64,000 nt of DNA from JAKPUX01 sp035353815 (GCA_035353815.1 DAOQAG010000009.1:44005-108004), one strand, 5' to 3'; positions 36,140-45,743 are shown, counted from the first letter of the stretch. The notes: generated from the sequence alone by a model not told the origin. Program-made: numbers and translations.

Positions 36140-37558
36140 CTAATCGACGGTGATGGCGGATGTATTGATCTGCCGGATCAGGGGTTCCTCCCCCTGCGGC
36201 GGGTCTGCTTTAAGATGGTGGATGCGCACATCGTGGGCATCCTCGAGGAAAATCGCCGAACGCATGTCCGGCTGCAGCAATTCGAACTGAACATTATCCA
36301 GCACGATATTCCGGGCATGACGGATATACAGCCCATACCCGGGCAGACTGTCGCCGAACATCCTGTTTTCCGGATAGCCCTTTTCATTCTCGATGACGTC
36401 ACGCGTGGCCTGTTCGAGATTGCCGCCGCCGGTGACGGAGACCATGAAATCCCTGAGGGTGACATTTTCGACAAAGGCGCCCGGAACCGCCGTGATCGAA
36501 CTGGAAATCTGGCTGCAGCTTTTCGCGGCCACATTGCTGATGAGGATGTTTTTCAACGCACCGACGGGAGGCGTGCGCTTGCCCACCTTGATGAAGAGGG
36601 GCGTCTGCACGCCATCCATGGTGATGTTGGTGATCGTGACGCGCTCCATCACGCCGCCGTCGACGATCTCGAGCGCAATTCCGGCGATTCCGGTGATCGG
36701 ATCGGTGACGCCAATGATCCTTTTGTCCCAGTTGGTGAGATGGTCATCCAAGGCCGTTCCCATGGTGATGTTGCTGATCGCGATATTCCTGAAACCGGTG
36801 CGGCTGGCGGTGCCGAATTTGATAAAATTGCGGTTGGTCCGCAAAACGCAGTTGGTTACGACCACATTTTCACAAAAAGAGTCGCCATCGCTCTTGAGGC
36901 AGATAGCGTCGTCATCGCACTGGATGTTGCAGTCGGATACGATGATATCCTTGCCGTCGATATCGATCCCGTCATTATTATAATTGGTCAGGGAATGGAT
37001 CCGTAGGCCCTGCACCCGGACGCTTTCGCTGGCCAGCAGCCGGAGTGTCCAGCGCGCCGCGTTGATCAGGTTCACATCCCGGATGCGGATGTTCCGGCTG
37101 TTCTGCACCAGTACCACGAAGGGACGGCCCGGAGCTTCGTTTTTAACGGTGAACCGGTCGCCTCGGCCATCCAGGGTGCCTTCTCCTGTCAGAGAGGCGT
37201 TGTTCACCCGGTACATGGCCAGCAGACACTGCGCATGTGGCCCCGCTGCGGGAAAGTCTTTCTGGTCGATGCTCGACTGGAGCACGGCGCCCTTCTCCAG
37301 ATTGAGGGTCACATCGTCCCTCATCTCCAGCATACCGGTGACGAAGGTGCCTTGCGGCACGGTGACCGTCCCGCCGCCCGCCGTGCTGCAGTGATCGATG
37401 GTCTTCTGGATCGCCCGGGTATTGAGGGTTCGGCCGTCGCCTTTGGCGCCATAGCGGAGAACATCGTAATCCCGGGCGCAAGCGGTTAGTGGCACCAGCC
37501 CCCTTGCCGCGAGGAGAATCCCCAGTACGGCGGCTGCTCTTTGCACACTGTTCATCAT
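36140..37558 (-). CDS. GH28-type right-handed beta-helix hydrolase (copy 2)
   Basis: A 472-residue secreted protein of the GH28/pectin lyase fold. The signal peptide is followed by DVLRYGAKGDG and GTFVTGMLEMRDDVTLNLEKG. The catalytic region has NYNNDGIDIDG and QCDDDAICLKSDG, giving three Asp residues, then FIKFGTASRTGF. As in copy 1 at 10834-12411, the canonical GHG and RIK motifs are absent. ATG 37558 has AGGAG about 9 nt upstream and a second ATG follows directly. The enzyme probably acts on rhamnogalacturonan or a related uronic-acid polymer. Confidence 0.82.
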   Translation of the reverse strand: MMNSVQRAAAVLGILLAARGLVPLTACARDYDVLRYGAKGDGRTLNTRAIQKTIDHCSTAGGGTVTVPQGTFVTGMLEMRDDVTLNLEKGAVLQSSIDQKDFPAAGPHAQCLLAMYRVNNASLTGEGTLDGRGDRFTVKNEAPGRPFVVLVQNSRNIRIRDVNLINAARWTLRLLASESVRVQGLRIHSLTNYNNDGIDIDGKDIIVSDCNIQCDDDAICLKSDGDSFCENVVVTNCVLRTNRNFIKFGTASRTGFRNIAISNITMGTALDDHLTNWDKRIIGVTDPITGIAGIALEIVDGGVMERVTITNITMDGVQTPLFIKVGKRTPPVGALKNILISNVAAKSCSQISSSITAVPGAFVENVTLRDFMVSVTGGGNLEQATRDVIENEKGYPENRMFGDSLPGYGLYIRHARNIVLDNVQFELLQPDMRSAIFLEDAHDVRIHHLKADPPQGEEPLIRQINTSAITVD

Positions 37559-37726
37559 CTTACGTTGCTCCTGTCTCGATAACTATCATGATTCTGTAGC
37601 CATGACGTGCAGTTCATCCGGTGAAGCGGGGAAGAATGCGGCGGTTTGCAGGAAAACATCACGCTCGTTGAAATCTGGATAACTTCGCCAATCGTGGAAA
37701 CAAAATCAAGCAAATATTGCAGCCAG

Positions 37727-37896
37727 GCCCGCGGATCGGTCCGGAGCGGGCACAAAACCAGGCCCATACAGGATCTCCGCCTGGCCAAAAGCCGGCCGAG
37801 ACGGGCCTGAGCTCGCGCGGAGACCGGCCCGCAAAGGATCTCCGCCAGGCTACAACTCAATCAGCGGCCCGAAACGGGCCTGCGCGCGCACAAAGG
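37727..37896. repeat. Degenerate tandem repeat (about 70 bp, 2.5 copies)
   Basis: Units starting at 37727, 37794 and 37866 share GGCC(C)G, then ACGGGCCTG in the later copies, and GGATCTCCGCC in the first two (37771-37781 and 37836-37846). Unit two can form a hairpin with GCGGAGA (37817-37823) and TCTCCGC (37839-37845); unit one has CCAGGC/GCCTGG. It ends just before the PfkB gene promoter. The rest of the 432-bp gap (37559-37726) shows nothing I can identify. Confidence 0.55.
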
Positions 37897-37898
37897 AC

Positions 37899-37927
37899 TT
37901 GACCTGCACCCAATAATACGCTATTTT
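37899..37927 (+). promoter_or_regulatory. Candidate sigma-70-like promoter for the PfkB kinase gene
   Basis: -35 TTGACC (37899-37904) and -10 TATTTT (37922-37927) with a 17-bp spacer. Start near 37934, about 57 nt before the ATG at 37991. Confidence 0.5.
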
Positions 37928-37990
37928 AGGCACGCTAATGATACAAGGAAATCCTTATTTTCCGCTCCCCCTATCCCCAAGGATGCTGTG

Positions 37991-39058
37991 ATGGATACTG
38001 GTCAGAATGAAATTGCCGCGATACTGGAAAAGATCCACGCGGTCAAAATACTCCTCTATGGCGATTTTTGCCTGGATGTGTACTGGACGCTCGATCCGCG
38101 CGGTTCGGAGATTTCCGTGGAAACCGGATTGCAGGCGCTGGCAGCAGGCAACCAGAACTACTCTCTGGGTGGTGCCGCCAATGTCGCGGCCAATCTGGCT
38201 GCGTTGAACCCCCGGCAGATCAGAATCACCGGTGTCGCCGGGGACGATATTTTTGGACGCGAAATGATCGCACAGCTGAGTCGGATCGGCGTCGATATCA
38301 GCGGACTGGTCCTGCAAAACGGTTCCTTCGAGACCTATGCCTTCTGCAAGCTTATTCTCGAAGGCAACGAGCAGCCCAGAATCGATTTCGGCCGCTACAA
38401 CCGAAGAACTCTGGAGGCCGATGCCAGGGTTCTCGAGTATTTGCAGCGGGAATCCCGGGAAGTGGATGTCATCCTCATCAATCAGCAGATCCCCGAGAGC
38501 ATCACCAACCGCTCCTTCATTGACGGCATCAACCGCCTGGTCAGGGAGCTGCCGGACAAGATGTTTATCGTCGATTCCCGTCATCATGCAGCTGATTTTG
38601 AAGGGGTCGCGCTGAAAACCAACCAGGTCGAAGCGGCCCTCCTCTGCGGGGTCAAAGCAGCGCCCGGTGCCCGATTCGAGGCGGAGAAGGTCCGAAGCTT
38701 TGCCCGAACCCTCTACGCTAGGAATCAAAGACCCTGCTTCATCAGCCGCGGCCGGCACGGGATCATCGCCTGTGACGCCGCGGGCATCCACGAAATTCCC
38801 GGGCTGCGATTCCGGAAAAAACTCGACACCGTCGGCGCCGGTGATACAACCTTGAGCGCCATCGCCTGCGCCCTCGCCGCGGGCGTCGACACCCCGCAAG
38901 CCATCGCCCTGGCCAACTTCGCTGCAGGCGTCACCGTACAAAAGCTCTTTCAGACCGGGACGGCGAGCCCGGAGGAAATCCTCGCCCTCTGCGCCGATCC
39001 CCATTACCTCGCTCTCCCGGAACTGGACGGGAATACCACCTCTCACTGGACATCATAA
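37991..39058 (+). CDS. PfkB-family carbohydrate kinase (HldE/RfaE domain I-like)
   Basis: A 355-residue PfkB/ribokinase-family protein. The N-terminus KILLYGDFCLDVYW and the motif LGGAANVAANLAALNP resemble the heptose-7-phosphate kinase domain of HldE. The C-terminal DTVGAGDTTLSAIACALAAG carries the catalytic Asp and the anion-hole GAGD. The frame also has a GTG at 37988, but ATG 37991 is better placed after AAGGAT. There is no cytidylyltransferase domain. It is followed 15 nt later by the DUF4038 hydrolase gene, so it may phosphorylate the released sugar rather than a heptose. The substrate is unknown. Confidence 0.8.
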   Translation: MDTGQNEIAAILEKIHAVKILLYGDFCLDVYWTLDPRGSEISVETGLQALAAGNQNYSLGGAANVAANLAALNPRQIRITGVAGDDIFGREMIAQLSRIGVDISGLVLQNGSFETYAFCKLILEGNEQPRIDFGRYNRRTLEADARVLEYLQRESREVDVILINQQIPESITNRSFIDGINRLVRELPDKMFIVDSRHHAADFEGVALKTNQVEAALLCGVKAAPGARFEAEKVRSFARTLYARNQRPCFISRGRHGIIACDAAGIHEIPGLRFRKKLDTVGAGDTTLSAIACALAAGVDTPQAIALANFAAGVTVQKLFQTGTASPEEILALCADPHYLALPELDGNTTSHWTS

Positions 39059-39073
39059 CCGGGTAAAAACAGC

Positions 39074-40687
39074 ATGACGATCAAGGGTAAACACGGCCTC
39101 CTGGGAATAGTCTTGCTCGCTTCCCTGGGCCGGACACAAACGACGGTTGAAGTGTGGCAGCAGACGGAGCTGACCTTTCACAGCAGCAAGACCTATTCCT
39201 CCCCCCTGCTGGAGGTTGACCTTATGGGGTTATTCATCAGCGACTCCGGCGACACCCTGCGGCGTCCCGCGTTCTGGGACGGCGAGGGCCAATGGAAAAT
39301 CCGCTTCGCCCCGACCCGATGCGGGATCTGGCAGTATACCCTCGCCGGCCGCGAGGTGGGGGATTTTACCGGACCCGCAGCCGGCACCCTCCAGGCCGTG
39401 CCGTACTGCGGTTCCCTGGAAACCGGCCGCAACGGCTTTTTGAAAATCTCGTCCGACCACCGCCGCTTCACCTATGACAACGGCAGGCCCTTCTTCTATC
39501 TGGCCGATACCCACTGGTTCCTGCCCCTGGAGAAATGGGAGGAGTGCAACGCTCCGGATTGCACCTCGCAGTTCAAATTCATGGTGGATGAACGCGCCCG
39601 GCAGGGTTTTACGGTCTATCAGGTGCAGACGAATGGAAAAAAAATGGTCTCCGACAGCGTCACCAGCGTGGATCTGGAGGCCTTTCGGGATCTCGACCGC
39701 AAGTTTGACTATCTCGCCTCCCGGGGATTTGTGATCAATACCTCGATCGGCTCGGCGCACAGTTTTGCCCTGGTGCTGGGTATCCACGGTGCCGAGCGTC
39801 TTGCCAAATACTGGGTCGCCCGCTATGGGGCCTACCCGGTCCTGTGGATGACCGCTCAGGAGGTCGATCTTGACCACAACCGCTACATTGAAATCTGGAA
39901 GGCCGCCGCTCGGACCATCGCGGCCTTCGATGACTACCATCATCCGCACAGCGCTCACTTGTGGGATAATTCCAATCCAGCACGGTTTGACCGTGAGGAG
40001 TGGCACACCTTCCATATGATCCAGGGCGGGCATATCATATGGGGCGGTGGCACGCAGGTGAAGGCCTTCTATGAACACTACTTCGAACATCAGCCGATCA
40101 AACCGATGCTCGAATCAGAAGCCAATTATGAGGGGCTCGGCAAGGAAAGACAATGCACCACCACGGATATCCGCAATGCCGCCTATAAATCGATCCTGTG
40201 CGGCAGTCCGGGGTTTGGCTATGGCGTGCAGGGAATCTGGCAGGATTGCTATACACCCGCTGAGTGCGGCTGTTGCATGGAATGGGGCACTCAATCCTGG
40301 TTGGATGCGCTCTGCGCACCGGGGGGAGAGCAGATGCGCCATTTGCGCGAGTTTTTCGCCTCTCTGGCCTGGGAACGGCTCGTGCCGCGCTTTGATGACC
40401 CGGCGTGGATCGAGATAGCGGGCACCTCTGCCCGGGAGCGGGAAAAGGCCGTTCTCGCGACCGTCACTAACCAGATCTATCTCCTCTACCTCTACTCGGA
40501 CCAAGAGCTTCCAGTCATGCTCAAGGGGCTCGATCCAGGCCGCACCTACCAGGCGCTCTGGTTTGATCCGCGCCAGGGAAAGTATCTAAAAGCTGCGGCA
40601 GCTCTACTCGGCGGATCGAGCAACTGGCGCGTGCCGGCGAAACCGACGCCTGACGATTATCTGCTGGTCCTCTCCACGCTCCCGTAA
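39074..40687 (+). CDS. DUF5060/DUF4038 glycoside hydrolase-like protein
   Basis: A 537-residue protein with a weak signal peptide (GLLGIVLLASLGRTQ). The N-terminal beta-domain (about 25-95; LTFHSSKTYSSPLLEVDL, GQWKIRFAPTRCGIW) matches DUF5060. A TIM-barrel DUF4038 domain follows (GRPFFYLADTHWFL, DLDRKFDYLASRGFVINTSI, KPMLESEANYEG). The late Glu residue pair is the likely active site. A short C-terminal beta-domain (PVMLKGLDPGRTYQALWFDP) resembles DUF5605 or collagen-binding modules. Members of this group are putative endo-glycosidases acting on plant glycans. It is co-transcribed with the PfkB kinase. Confidence 0.78.
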   Translation: MTIKGKHGLLGIVLLASLGRTQTTVEVWQQTELTFHSSKTYSSPLLEVDLMGLFISDSGDTLRRPAFWDGEGQWKIRFAPTRCGIWQYTLAGREVGDFTGPAAGTLQAVPYCGSLETGRNGFLKISSDHRRFTYDNGRPFFYLADTHWFLPLEKWEECNAPDCTSQFKFMVDERARQGFTVYQVQTNGKKMVSDSVTSVDLEAFRDLDRKFDYLASRGFVINTSIGSAHSFALVLGIHGAERLAKYWVARYGAYPVLWMTAQEVDLDHNRYIEIWKAAARTIAAFDDYHHPHSAHLWDNSNPARFDREEWHTFHMIQGGHIIWGGGTQVKAFYEHYFEHQPIKPMLESEANYEGLGKERQCTTTDIRNAAYKSILCGSPGFGYGVQGIWQDCYTPAECGCCMEWGTQSWLDALCAPGGEQMRHLREFFASLAWERLVPRFDDPAWIEIAGTSAREREKAVLATVTNQIYLLYLYSDQELPVMLKGLDPGRTYQALWFDPRQGKYLKAAAALLGGSSNWRVPAKPTPDDYLLVLSTLP

Positions 40688-40710
40688 CCCGTGCCACGGG
40701 CCGGCTGCGG

Positions 40711-41847
40711 TTATTGGGGCCAATCGCCGGATCCATGGGCGAATTTCAGGCAGGCCGGAGCGGTCGTCGCGAACGTGCACGGCATGGGCCGCGGCAGGCC
40801 GTTCTTCCCGTCGAGCGCAAAGAGTGCCAGATTATCCGAGCGCTGGTTGGCGACGAGCAGATATCGCCCGGTAGGATCGATGGCAAAATTGCGCGGCCAA
40901 TCCCCGCCGCAGGGGGTGTGGCCGGCGAGCGTGAGCCGGCCGTCCCGGCCGACGCGAAAGGTGACGATGGAATTGTGGCCGCGGTTGGTGCCATAGAGGA
41001 ACTTGCCGCTTTTGCCGAAGTGGAGATCAGCACAGTAATTCACGCCGGAAAATCCCGCGGGCATAGTGCTGAGAGTCTGGATCTCCCGCAGCAGCCCGGA
41101 GGCGGCAACGGCAAAAACGGTGAGGGTCGAGTTGCGTTCGTTGATCACATAAAGGGCCGAGCCCTTGCGATTAAAGACGAAATGGCGTGGACCGGCGCCC
41201 TTGGCCAGGGCGACCTCGCCGTCCGCGACCGCGTGCAGTTTGCCGGTCACATGGTCCAGGTTGAAGATCGAGATGCGGTCCAGTCCGAGGTCGGTGACAT
41301 AGATATTCCTGCCGTCCGGCCCGGGCAAGATCATGTGGGCACGGGAGGTGCTCCCCGGAGGTCCCTGAAAGAGCAGGGTGTCGGTGACCGCCGCCGGCAG
41401 GCCGCGGGCATCGAGGCGGACGACAGCGACCGAACCGCCGCCATAATTGGCCACCAGGAGATAATCCCCTGCCGGCGTCAGCGAGATCTGGCAAGGGCCG
41501 CCGTTCGCCACGGCCAGTTCACCCGCCTTGCGGAGCGCACCTGTGGCCGGGTCGATGGCGAGCGTGGTGATCCCGCCCGCCTTGTGCCCCGCAAAGTCAT
41601 CGACCTCATTGAGCGCATAGAGCAGGCCGTGTTGGGGGTTGAGGCAGAGAAAGGAGGGATTGGCGCCGGCCTCCACCGCGGCGACCAGGCGGAACCAGCC
41701 CGCACCGGGATCGAATTCGACGATCTGCACGCCGCCCTCGCCGGTGCCGGTGTACTTGCCGACGTAAAATCGGGCACTGCGGCTGCCCGCCAAAAGCGGA
41801 GAGACGATCATCATGATGCCACAGATCATGCAGATGGTTGTTTTCAT
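40711..41847 (-). CDS. Secreted lactonase-type seven-bladed beta-propeller
   Basis: A 378-residue protein of the 6-phosphogluconolactonase (YbhE/Pgl) beta-propeller family, with a signal peptide (ICMICGIMMIVSPLLAG). Repeated blade motifs are visible, such as NPSFLCLNPQHGLLYALNEV, GDYLLVANYGGGSVAV and PRHFVFNRKGSALYVINE. The family hydrolyses sugar lactones. As a secreted protein it probably opens lactones made by exported sugar oxidoreductases, two of which are encoded in the window. It is convergent with the DUF4038 gene (24-nt gap) and divergent from the GH2 operon. The activity is inferred from the family. Confidence 0.82.
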   Translation of the reverse strand: MKTTICMICGIMMIVSPLLAGSRSARFYVGKYTGTGEGGVQIVEFDPGAGWFRLVAAVEAGANPSFLCLNPQHGLLYALNEVDDFAGHKAGGITTLAIDPATGALRKAGELAVANGGPCQISLTPAGDYLLVANYGGGSVAVVRLDARGLPAAVTDTLLFQGPPGSTSRAHMILPGPDGRNIYVTDLGLDRISIFNLDHVTGKLHAVADGEVALAKGAGPRHFVFNRKGSALYVINERNSTLTVFAVAASGLLREIQTLSTMPAGFSGVNYCADLHFGKSGKFLYGTNRGHNSIVTFRVGRDGRLTLAGHTPCGGDWPRNFAIDPTGRYLLVANQRSDNLALFALDGKNGLPRPMPCTFATTAPACLKFAHGSGDWPQ

Positions 41848-41985
41848 ATCAAGCTCCCTGCACTCACTTTTCCGGTTATTTTTCCATTTTCCTGTGCCGC
41901 CAAATTAGCCATTCGCCCGCTGAAAAACAAGCGCAATTCATCGCACGCGGCGGCCCCACCACACCCGCCAGCGCATGAAAAGAAC

Positions 41986-42014
41986 TTGCCAATTTCACGC
42001 TAAAAGCGTAGAAT
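41986..42014 (+). promoter_or_regulatory. Candidate sigma-70-like promoter for the GH2-GH3 operon
   Basis: -35 TTGCCA (41986-41991) and -10 TAGAAT (42009-42014), each one base from consensus, with a 17-bp spacer. The start is expected near 42021, about 30 nt before ATG 42051. Confidence 0.65.
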
Positions 42015-42050
42015 ATAACGCAACAACTCGAGCCACTGACAGGAGATAAA

Positions 42051-44816
42051 ATGAGGAGAGGATCCATGCTTCCCCCCTTGCGGGATGTGCTCTGGCTGAT
42101 TCTGGCCGTTCTGTTCGCGGTGATCGCCGCCCCGCCGCAGGCTGCAGCGGACGCCGCGGGAAAGACGCGGCAGCGCATCTCTCTCAATGCCGGCTGGAAA
42201 TTCTTCAAGTATGATCAGGCCGGCCCGGCCGACTCACTGATCTATGATGTGCGACCGCCGGTCCGGAATTATGCCGATGGTCAGCCGGCCGACACCCGCC
42301 CCGGCGCGGCGGAAGAGCTCCACGCCGCCGGGCAGGTGCTTAAACCCTGGGTCCTGCCGACCGGCAATGAATTCCTCCCGGACAGTACCCGGCATTTTAT
42401 CCGTCCCCCAGGCGACCCGGGGAGCCGCTTTCCCTTCGTGCAAAAAGAGTTCGATGATCGGGCCTGGGAAGAGGTGAATCTGCCGCATGACTGGGCCATC
42501 GCCGGGCCCTTCGTCCAGGGCGACGATAACGAAATCGGCGGCGGCATGGGGCGCCTGCCCAGTCCGGGCGTGGCCTGGTATCGTAAAAAGCTCGCTATAC
42601 CGGCAAGCGATGCGGGGTGCTCCATCTTTCTCGATGTCGATGGTGCGATGTCCTATGCCATGGTCTGGGTGAACGGCCACCTCGCCGGCGGCTGGCCCTA
42701 TGGCTATACCTCCTGGCGCCTCGACCTGACCCCCTGGCTGGTGCCGGGGGCCATCAACCAGCTGGCCATCCGCCTGGACAATCCCCCCGCTTCATCGCGC
42801 TGGTATCCGGGGGGCGGCCTCTATCGTAATGTCTGGCTCACCACGACCCGATCCGTCCATATCGCCTACTGCGGCACCTTTCTCACCGCCCGTGCGGTCT
42901 CCCCCGCTGCCGCCACCCTCGATCTGCAAACCACGCTCGAGAATGATGCACGCGAAGAGGTCAGCGTCCGGGCCGTCACCCGGATCTATGCCCGCAACCG
43001 CCGCGGCACGATCGCCGGCAAGGCGGTGGCCAGCTTCCCGCCTGTCACGGCCCGGATCGCCGCGAGCGGCCGCCTCCGCCTCGACACCTCGCTCGTCCTC
43101 CGCCATCCCCGGCTCTGGGGCCCGCCACCGCAGCAAGCTCCCAACCTCTATATCGCCGTAACCAGCGTGGAGCAGGAGGGCCGGACCGTGGACCGCTACG
43201 AAACGCCCTTCGGCATCCGCGCCGTGCGCTTCGATCCGGACTCCGGCCTCTTTGTCAATGACCAGCCCGTCCGCATCCAGGGCGTCAACCAGCACCACGA
43301 TCTCGGCGCCCTCGGTGCTGCCTTCCATACCCGGGCGGCCGAGCGGCAGCTCGAGATCCTCCGGGAAATGGGCTGCAACGCCATCCGCATGTCCCACAAT
43401 CCGCCCGCTCCGGAGCTGCTCGAGCTGACCGACCGGATGGGATTTCTCGTCCTCGACGAGGCCTTCGACACCTGGGAGCTCAAAAAAAATCCGCTCGATT
43501 TTCACCTCATTTTTGCCGACTGGCACGAACAGGACCTGCGCGCCATGGTCCGCCGCGACCGCAACCATCCCTCGGTGATCCTCTGGAGCATCGGCAACGA
43601 GGTCGGCGAACAGTATACCGGCGCGCAGGGCGCGGCGCTGGCGCGGAGACTGCGCAAGATGGTGCGGGAGGAGGATCCCACCCGGCCCGTCACCTGCGCG
43701 ATGAACTGGGCCAAACCCGATATGCCCCTGCCGGCCGAGCTCGACCTGATCGGCGTCAACTATCAAGGCGAGGGCATCCGCCAGGCCCCCGAATTCGCGG
43801 GGACGGACCGCATCCGCACCGCGCCGCAATACCCGGCCTTTCACCAGGCCTTTCCTGAAAAGGTGGTGCTCAGCACCGAGACCGCCTCGACGCTCAGCAG
43901 CCGCGGCGTCTACCTCTTTCCGGTCTCCAGCGAGCTCAGCGCGCCGGTCCGGGACGGCCGTGGCGGCGACCCCGGCTCGCGCCAGGTCAGCGCCTATGAA
44001 CTCTATGCTGTCGATTTCGGCGCGAGCGTCGACAAGGTCTTCGGCTCGCTCGACCGCCATCCCTTTGTCGCGGGCGAGTTTGTCTGGACCGGATGGGACT
44101 ATCTCGGGGAGCCGACGCCCTATTACGAATCCAGAAGCTCCTACTCCGGCATCATCGATCTGGCCGGATTCCGCAAGGACCGCTTTTACCTTTACCAGTC
44201 CCGTTGGCAGCCGCAGCTGCCCATGGTCCATATCCTGCCGCACTGGAGCTGGCCGGAACGCCTGGGCCAGATTACCCCGGTGCACATTTTCACCTCCGGC
44301 GATGAAGTGGAGCTCTTCCTCAACGGCCGATCGCTCGGACGCAAACACCTTGGCCCCAATGAATACCGGCTGCGCTGGGACGAGGTGACTTACACTCCGG
44401 GAGAACTGAAAGCAGTGGCCTATAAAAATGGCAAGGAGGTGGCAACCGAGCGCGTCCGCACCACCGGCGCAGCCGCGCGCCTGGAAGCGCAGGCGGACCG
44501 GACCCGGATCGCTGCGGACGGCGAGGATCTGGCCTTCGTCACTGTGCGGGTCACCGACGCTGCGGGGCTCACCGTGCCGCGCGCCGGCAATCTGGTCCGT
44601 TTCACGGTCACCGGGCCCGGCGAGATCGCCGCCACCGACAACGGCGATCCGACCGACATGGTGCCCTTTCCCGCCGCAGAACGCACGGCCTTCAGCGGTC
44701 TGGTGCTGGCCATCGTGCGTTCCCGGGCGGGCGCATCCGGCACGATCGTGCTTCAGGCGAGTTCGCCGGGGCTGAAGACTACACAGGTGGTCATCACAAG
44801 CGCAGCGAAAAATTAA
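42051..44816 (+). CDS. GH2 beta-galactosidase-like enzyme
   Basis: A 921-residue secreted GH2 enzyme. A signal peptide (VLWLILAVLFAVIAAPP) is followed by the sugar-binding domain (LPHDWAIAGPF, WYPGGGLYRNVWL), an Ig-like domain, and the TIM barrel. The acid/base is Glu517 in SIGNEVGE and the nucleophile is Glu610 in VLSTETAST. After these come DUF4982 (VHIFTSGDEVELFLNGRSLG) and a GH2 C-terminal domain (about 800-915). ATG 42051 has AGGAG 7 nt upstream; a second ATG at 42066 also has a usable site. It releases beta-linked galactose or a related sugar; specificity is not readable. It is the first gene of the three-gene plus-strand operon. Confidence 0.92.
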   Translation: MRRGSMLPPLRDVLWLILAVLFAVIAAPPQAAADAAGKTRQRISLNAGWKFFKYDQAGPADSLIYDVRPPVRNYADGQPADTRPGAAEELHAAGQVLKPWVLPTGNEFLPDSTRHFIRPPGDPGSRFPFVQKEFDDRAWEEVNLPHDWAIAGPFVQGDDNEIGGGMGRLPSPGVAWYRKKLAIPASDAGCSIFLDVDGAMSYAMVWVNGHLAGGWPYGYTSWRLDLTPWLVPGAINQLAIRLDNPPASSRWYPGGGLYRNVWLTTTRSVHIAYCGTFLTARAVSPAAATLDLQTTLENDAREEVSVRAVTRIYARNRRGTIAGKAVASFPPVTARIAASGRLRLDTSLVLRHPRLWGPPPQQAPNLYIAVTSVEQEGRTVDRYETPFGIRAVRFDPDSGLFVNDQPVRIQGVNQHHDLGALGAAFHTRAAERQLEILREMGCNAIRMSHNPPAPELLELTDRMGFLVLDEAFDTWELKKNPLDFHLIFADWHEQDLRAMVRRDRNHPSVILWSIGNEVGEQYTGAQGAALARRLRKMVREEDPTRPVTCAMNWAKPDMPLPAELDLIGVNYQGEGIRQAPEFAGTDRIRTAPQYPAFHQAFPEKVVLSTETASTLSSRGVYLFPVSSELSAPVRDGRGGDPGSRQVSAYELYAVDFGASVDKVFGSLDRHPFVAGEFVWTGWDYLGEPTPYYESRSSYSGIIDLAGFRKDRFYLYQSRWQPQLPMVHILPHWSWPERLGQITPVHIFTSGDEVELFLNGRSLGRKHLGPNEYRLRWDEVTYTPGELKAVAYKNGKEVATERVRTTGAAARLEAQADRTRIAADGEDLAFVTVRVTDAAGLTVPRAGNLVRFTVTGPGEIAATDNGDPTDMVPFPAAERTAFSGLVLAIVRSRAGASGTIVLQASSPGLKTTQVVITSAAKN

Positions 44817-44834
44817 CGGAGCCCTGACCCCTCT

Positions 44835-45743
44835 ATGCGCCTGTTTGCACTCCCCGTCCTTGTGTTGATCACCGCAGCACCCCTGCTTGCAGAGCAGCCC
44901 GCAGAGCTGGCGGCCGATAATGGCATATTGAAAGTCAAACTGGATTTGACGCGCGGCGGCGCGATCTGCTACCTCTCCCCTTCCGGCAGCGAGAGGAATC
45001 TGGTCAATATTTTTGATGAAGGAAGATACATCCAGCAATCCTACTATGCCGGTAAGGCCCTGGACCGCAAGGCGGAAGGGCAATCGCCGAAATGGTCCCC
45101 CTGGTGCTGGAATCCGATTCAGGTCGGCGATGAATTCCGGAACCGGGCGAAAATTCTCGAGTACCGGCATGACGGGGATTCACTTTTCGTCAAATGCATT
45201 CCGATGCAATGGGACATGAACAACCGCCCCGCTGAGGCTGAAATGGAACAACGGGTCCTGTTGATCGGCAATGTCCTGCAGGTCCGCTGCAAACTGGTCT
45301 GCCATAGAACCGATACGGTCTATGGGGAAGGCGAGCTGGTCGACCAGGAACTGCCGGCCGTGTATCCGATCTCCGCCCTTTACCGGTTGTATGCCTATCT
45401 CGGGCAAAAACCCTTCACCCTTGATACGCTCTCGGCGCTCAAGGTCAACTATCTGCAGGAAGGTTTTTGGGGGAGGTATCCGGCGGTCGGCGAACACTGG
45501 ATGGCCTTTGTCGATGCGCAGGGCTGGGGAATGGGCGTCTATAACGCGCACTGCAGCGAATTCCTCGCGGGCATCGCTGGCCAGGCCGGCGGTGAAGCAA
45601 CGTCCGGGGCGACATCCTATATTGCGCCGCTGCGGAAGGAGGCGCTGGGCAGGCGTTCCGTTTATGACTATGAGTATGCGATTATCGTTGGCCAGGTGGA
45701 CGAAATACGGCAGCGAGTCTATCAACTGCACCGGCGTCCATGA
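44835..45743 (+). CDS. Uncharacterised secreted protein
   Basis: A 302-residue protein with a signal peptide (LFALPVLVLITAAPLLA). The core is beta-rich and carries RGGAICYLSPSGSERNLVNI and DEGRYIQQSYYAGKALD, followed by a Trp-rich WSPWCWNPIQ. This pattern recurs in an unnamed family I have seen in FCB and acidobacterial glycan genes, probably a beta-supersandwich like those preceding glycosidase domains. No catalytic residues can be proposed. It starts 18 nt after the GH2 gene and precedes the GH3 gene by 147 nt, so it is part of that operon. Confidence 0.6.
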   Translation: MRLFALPVLVLITAAPLLAEQPAELAADNGILKVKLDLTRGGAICYLSPSGSERNLVNIFDEGRYIQQSYYAGKALDRKAEGQSPKWSPWCWNPIQVGDEFRNRAKILEYRHDGDSLFVKCIPMQWDMNNRPAEAEMEQRVLLIGNVLQVRCKLVCHRTDTVYGEGELVDQELPAVYPISALYRLYAYLGQKPFTLDTLSALKVNYLQEGFWGRYPAVGEHWMAFVDAQGWGMGVYNAHCSEFLAGIAGQAGGEATSGATSYIAPLRKEALGRRSVYDYEYAIIVGQVDEIRQRVYQLHRRP

